NCBI GenBank assembly: GCA_945870545.1 | Contig: CAMBTF010000082.1 | Coordinates: 1 to 7,221, forward strand | Direction of reading: 5' to 3' | DNA length: 7,221 nucleotides | Origin: Akkermansia muciniphila | GTDB lineage: Bacteria > Verrucomicrobiota > Verrucomicrobiia > Verrucomicrobiales > Akkermansiaceae | Part shown: piece by piece, positions 5,220 through 7,221 of the stretch | Layout of the letters: the number at the start of each line of letters is the position of its first letter | Numbering within the stretch: position 1 is the stretch's first letter | Program-made: the position numbers and the translations under genes | Notes under the pieces: model-generated | Databases searched by the model: none | What the model was told of the DNA's origin: nothing | The model's input: only the letters and a program-made list of their open reading frames with translations

Positions 5220-5668
5220 AGGAGAAGCCCAACGACCACCCGCATATCGGCCTGGCGGTTTTTTCCGCCGGGGTGATGGCACTGGCCTTGGCGGCGGGGC
5301 TGAGTTTCCTCGGGCTGATGGGGAAAGTGGACGGTCTGTTGGAAGGCCTCCTCGCGCCGCAAAGCATGGCAGCTCCCGCGAAATCCCTCGGCCCCATCGC
5401 GCTGTGGGGCGGCTCCGCCTTGCTGGCGTTTCTTCTCCCCGCCGTCATCCTCAACGTCCCCGGCCTGTGGCGCAGAATGGTGGTCTGGAGCCTCACCTTC
5501 GCGCTGACCCTCGCATGGGGGCCGGTGCTGTTGCTGGCCGCCCACAAGCCGGAGATCGGGGTCGCGCTCGTCGCCGTCCTGTGGTCGGGTTTCTGCGCCA
5601 TGTTCTACACCACCAACCACGTCCTGCCCGTGGATAAACCCCAATCGAAAGACCATGGCGCGAGCTGA
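5216..5668 (+). CDS. Unrecognised small membrane protein with four predicted helices
   Basis: A 150-residue protein I cannot assign to a family. The visible pattern is a short hydrophilic N-terminus (MKEKPNDHPH), then four hydrophobic stretches at about 11-35, 58-81, 88-109 and 113-132, then a polar tail ending in HGAS. There are no cysteine pairs, nucleotide-binding motifs or charged residues inside the helices to suggest catalysis or transport. A basic pair (W-R-R, 85-87) sits between helices two and three. The start is the ATG at 5216, which overlaps the peroxiredoxin stop as ATGA; GGAAA about nine bases upstream could serve as a ribosome site. The gene also overlaps the recR start by 14 bases, so it lies within a compact transcription unit. 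The frame is open upstream, but that part lies inside the peroxiredoxin gene. It could be an accessory inner-membrane protein of unknown role. Confidence 0.8.
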   Translation: MKEKPNDHPHIGLAVFSAGVMALALAAGLSFLGLMGKVDGLLEGLLAPQSMAAPAKSLGPIALWGGSALLAFLLPAVILNVPGLWRRMVVWSLTFALTLAWGPVLLLAAHKPEIGVALVAVLWSGFCAMFYTTNHVLPVDKPQSKDHGAS

Positions 5669-6260
5669 TTTCCCCATCCCCGTTCGTGCCCTCATCGACG
5701 AGCTGAAACGCCTCCCCGGCATCGGCCCGCGCAGCGCGGAGCGCATGGCTGTCTGGCTCCTCCAGAACCGCAAGGCCGAGCCGAAAGTCCTCGCCGAGGC
5801 GCTGGTGAAAGCGGAGGAGGAGATCATCGCCTGCTCCGCCTGCGGCTTCTTCGCCACCCGTCAAAGCTGCGATATCTGCGACGACCCGAAACGCGACAAC
5901 TCCATCCTTTGCGTCGTTGAACAGGCGACCGATGTGATCCCGCTGGAAAGATCCGGCGCGTTCAAGGGCCGCTACCATTGCCTTGGCGGAAAACTCTCGC
6001 CGCTCGACCGCGTTTCCCCCGAAGACCTCAACATTCCCTCGCTGATGCGGCGCGTGGAAAACGGCGGCGGCATGGAAATCATCCTCGCCCTCGGGGCCGA
6101 TGTGGAAGGCGAGGCCACCTCGAACTACCTCGCCGACATGATGCGCGGAAAACCCGTGAAGCTCACCCGCATCGCCCAAGGACTCCCCGCCGGCGGCGGC
6201 CTCGAGCATGCCGACGAACTCACGCTGATCCGCGCCCTCCAGGGACGCAGGGATTTCTGA
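5655..6260 (+). CDS. recR: Recombination mediator protein RecR
   Basis: A 201-residue protein, the normal RecR length. In order it has an N-terminal helix-hairpin-helix segment (LKRLPGIGPRSAERMAVWLL, 17-36), a four-Cys zinc finger (C60, C63, C72, C75), a Toprim domain beginning at ILCVVEQATDVIPLE (84-98), the conserved YHCLGGKLSPLDRVSPEDL (107-125) and the C-terminal block TRIAQGLPAGGGLEHADELTLIRAL (171-195). RecR works in the cytoplasm with RecO, and often RecF, to load RecA on SSB-coated single-stranded DNA during gap repair. It starts at the ATG at 5655 inside the end of the membrane-protein gene, so it probably depends on read-through transcription and coupled translation. GAAAGA just upstream is a weak ribosome site. 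In many bacteria recR follows dnaX and ybaB; neither is adjacent here, so the context is unusual but the identity is clear. Confidence 0.97.
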   Translation: MARADFPIPVRALIDELKRLPGIGPRSAERMAVWLLQNRKAEPKVLAEALVKAEEEIIACSACGFFATRQSCDICDDPKRDNSILCVVEQATDVIPLERSGAFKGRYHCLGGKLSPLDRVSPEDLNIPSLMRRVENGGGMEIILALGADVEGEATSNYLADMMRGKPVKLTRIAQGLPAGGGLEHADELTLIRALQGRRDF

Positions 6261-6374
6261 ACGAAGCCCCCAGTGCCCATTCGCAACTATGGATTGGCCG
6301 TGAGTTTGCCGACCGCTGACCGGAGCGCATGAGGCTGTGATTTAAATCCGTGCCAGCGCCGCAGGTGTGAGTCT

Positions 6375-6378
6375 AGGA
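6375..6378 (+). promoter_or_regulatory. Shine-Dalgarno of the DEAD-box helicase gene
   Basis: AGGA lies seven bases upstream of the ATG at 6386. This is the best-spaced ribosome-binding core in the window and fixes the helicase start. The rest of the 125-bp gap after recR (6261-6385) shows no terminator hairpin with a T-run and no convincing promoter. Confidence 0.6.
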
Positions 6379-6385
6379 TCGCTCC

Positions 6386-7221
6386 ATGCCATTCAGCGAA
6401 TTCGGATTGGAGGAGGGGATCCTCCGCGCCATTAAAAAAGTCGGTTATGCCCGCCCGACCCCCGTGCAGGCCGCCGCGATCCCGAAGGTGATGCACGGCG
6501 ACGACATCACCGCCATCGCCCAGACCGGCACCGGCAAGACGGCGGCCTTCGTCCTGCCCATGCTGCACCGGCTTTCCCTGCGGAAAGCGGAGAACAAACT
6601 CCACGGCACCCTCGCCCTGATCCTCGCACCGACCCGTGAGCTCGCCATCCAGATCACGGAAAGCATCCATTCCTACGGCCGGCACCTCAGCATCCGCGTC
6701 GCCGCGATCTACGGCGGGGTGGATGAAAACTCGCAGATCCGCGCGGCGCGCAAAGGGGCGAACATCATCGTCGCCACGCCCGGCCGGCTCATCGATCTGT
6801 TAGGGCGGCACAAGCTCGATTTCTCGCGGCTCGAGGTGCTCGTCCTCGACGAAGCCGACCGCATGCTCCACATGGGTTTCCTGCCGGACATCGAGACCAT
6901 CGTAGCCGCCCTCCCGAAACGCCGCCAGACCCTGATGTTTTCCGCCACCTTCCCACGCGAGGTCGAATCGCTCGCGAAGCGCTTCCAGCACGAGCCGAAG
7001 CGGGTGCAGGTCGGCGCGAAAAACAACCCGGCGGACACCGTGAAACAGGCGGTTTACGAAGTCCCGCCGCACCTCAAGGACGCGCTGCTGCTGGCGTTGC
7101 TGAAAGACGAGGCGTTCGCGCGCGTGCTCGTTTTCGTCCGCATGAAGGACGGCGCGAACCGACTCACGGAGATCCTGCGGAAGGAAAAAATCAGCGTCAC
7201 GAGGCTGCACTCCGGGCGCAC
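6386..7221 (+). CDS. DEAD-box ATP-dependent RNA helicase, RhlE-like, 3' truncated
   Basis: The frame opens at the ATG at 6386 and runs without a stop to the right edge, giving 278 visible residues. Superfamily 2 helicase motifs appear in order: upstream aromatic F6 and Q-motif PTPVQ (24-28), motif I AQTGTGKT (45-52), Ia PTRELA (82-87), GG (110-111), Ib TPGRL (131-135), II DEAD (155-158), III SAT (186-188), IV VLVFVRMK (247-254) and the start of the HSGR region (275-278). The first RecA-like domain is therefore complete and the second is cut. The FSEFGLEEGILRAIKKVGYARPTPVQ opening is typical of RhlE-type helicases, which act in ribosome assembly or RNA turnover, often in the cold. Subfamily assignment needs the missing C-terminal tail. 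It lies 125 bp downstream of recR with its own ribosome site, so it may be a separate unit. Confidence 0.93.
   Translation, partial: MPFSEFGLEEGILRAIKKVGYARPTPVQAAAIPKVMHGDDITAIAQTGTGKTAAFVLPMLHRLSLRKAENKLHGTLALILAPTRELAIQITESIHSYGRHLSIRVAAIYGGVDENSQIRAARKGANIIVATPGRLIDLLGRHKLDFSRLEVLVLDEADRMLHMGFLPDIETIVAALPKRRQTLMFSATFPREVESLAKRFQHEPKRVQVGAKNNPADTVKQAVYEVPPHLKDALLLALLKDEAFARVLVFVRMKDGANRLTEILRKEKISVTRLHSGR

Noticed and set aside
5021..5857. Minus-strand frame of 278 codons opposite the peroxiredoxin, membrane-protein and recR genes
   Set aside because: It is antisense to three well-supported genes, with a compositionally biased translation; a GC-driven shadow.
5493..6209. Minus-strand frame of 238 codons opposite recR
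   Set aside because: It is antisense to unmistakable recR with no recognisable domains.
6261..6385. Possible terminator or promoter between recR and the helicase gene
   Set aside because: I see no stem followed by a T-run. The only AT-rich patch (TTTAAAT near 6341) has no properly spaced -35 partner.

Overview
This is a GC-rich, gene-dense bacterial window with eight protein-coding genes. Six are complete and one is cut at each edge. I see no RNA gene, mobile element or CRISPR array. The LptB-type ATPase and its OstA-fold partner imply a Gram-negative, LPS-type outer membrane. GC content, sparse Shine-Dalgarno signals, and a fused LptC/LptA-like protein beside lptB suggest a member of the Verrucomicrobiota or a related PVC lineage. 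That placement is inference, because no rRNA or other marker is present.

Layout. At the left edge (1-1004, +) is the 3' part of a phosphate acetyl/butyryltransferase-fold protein, either a free-standing enzyme or the C-terminal domain of a malic enzyme. It meets tail-to-tail, one base apart, a universal stress protein (1006-1464, -). A 279-bp divergent spacer with several small inverted repeats leads to a hydroxypyruvate-isomerase-like TIM barrel (1744-2541, +). That gene again runs tail-to-tail, four bases apart, into an LPS-export module on the minus strand. The module is an LptC/LptA-like fusion (3355-4599) followed by the ATPase gene lptB (2546-3310). Its products would form the inner-membrane and periplasmic part of the LPS export machine; the permeases LptF/LptG and the outer-membrane LptD are not here.

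Divergent from the LPS module is a tightly packed plus-strand cluster. It contains a Bcp/PrxQ-type peroxiredoxin (4755-5219), an unrecognised four-helix membrane protein (5216-5668, 4-bp overlap) and recR (5655-6260, 14-bp overlap). A 125-bp gap follows, then a DEAD-box RNA helicase (6386 onward) that runs off the right edge.

Most of the content is housekeeping. The parts most worth a second look are: (i) the LptC-LptA fusion with a second signal-peptide-like segment in its middle, which poses a topology problem; (ii) the phosphotransacetylase-fold protein, which appears to lack two catalytic residues of the classical enzyme; (iii) a perfect 14-bp palindrome, identical to the core of the idealised lac operator, that contains the stop codons of two convergent genes; and (iv) a GC hairpin abutting the peroxiredoxin start codon. 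No new defence or mobile system is evident.
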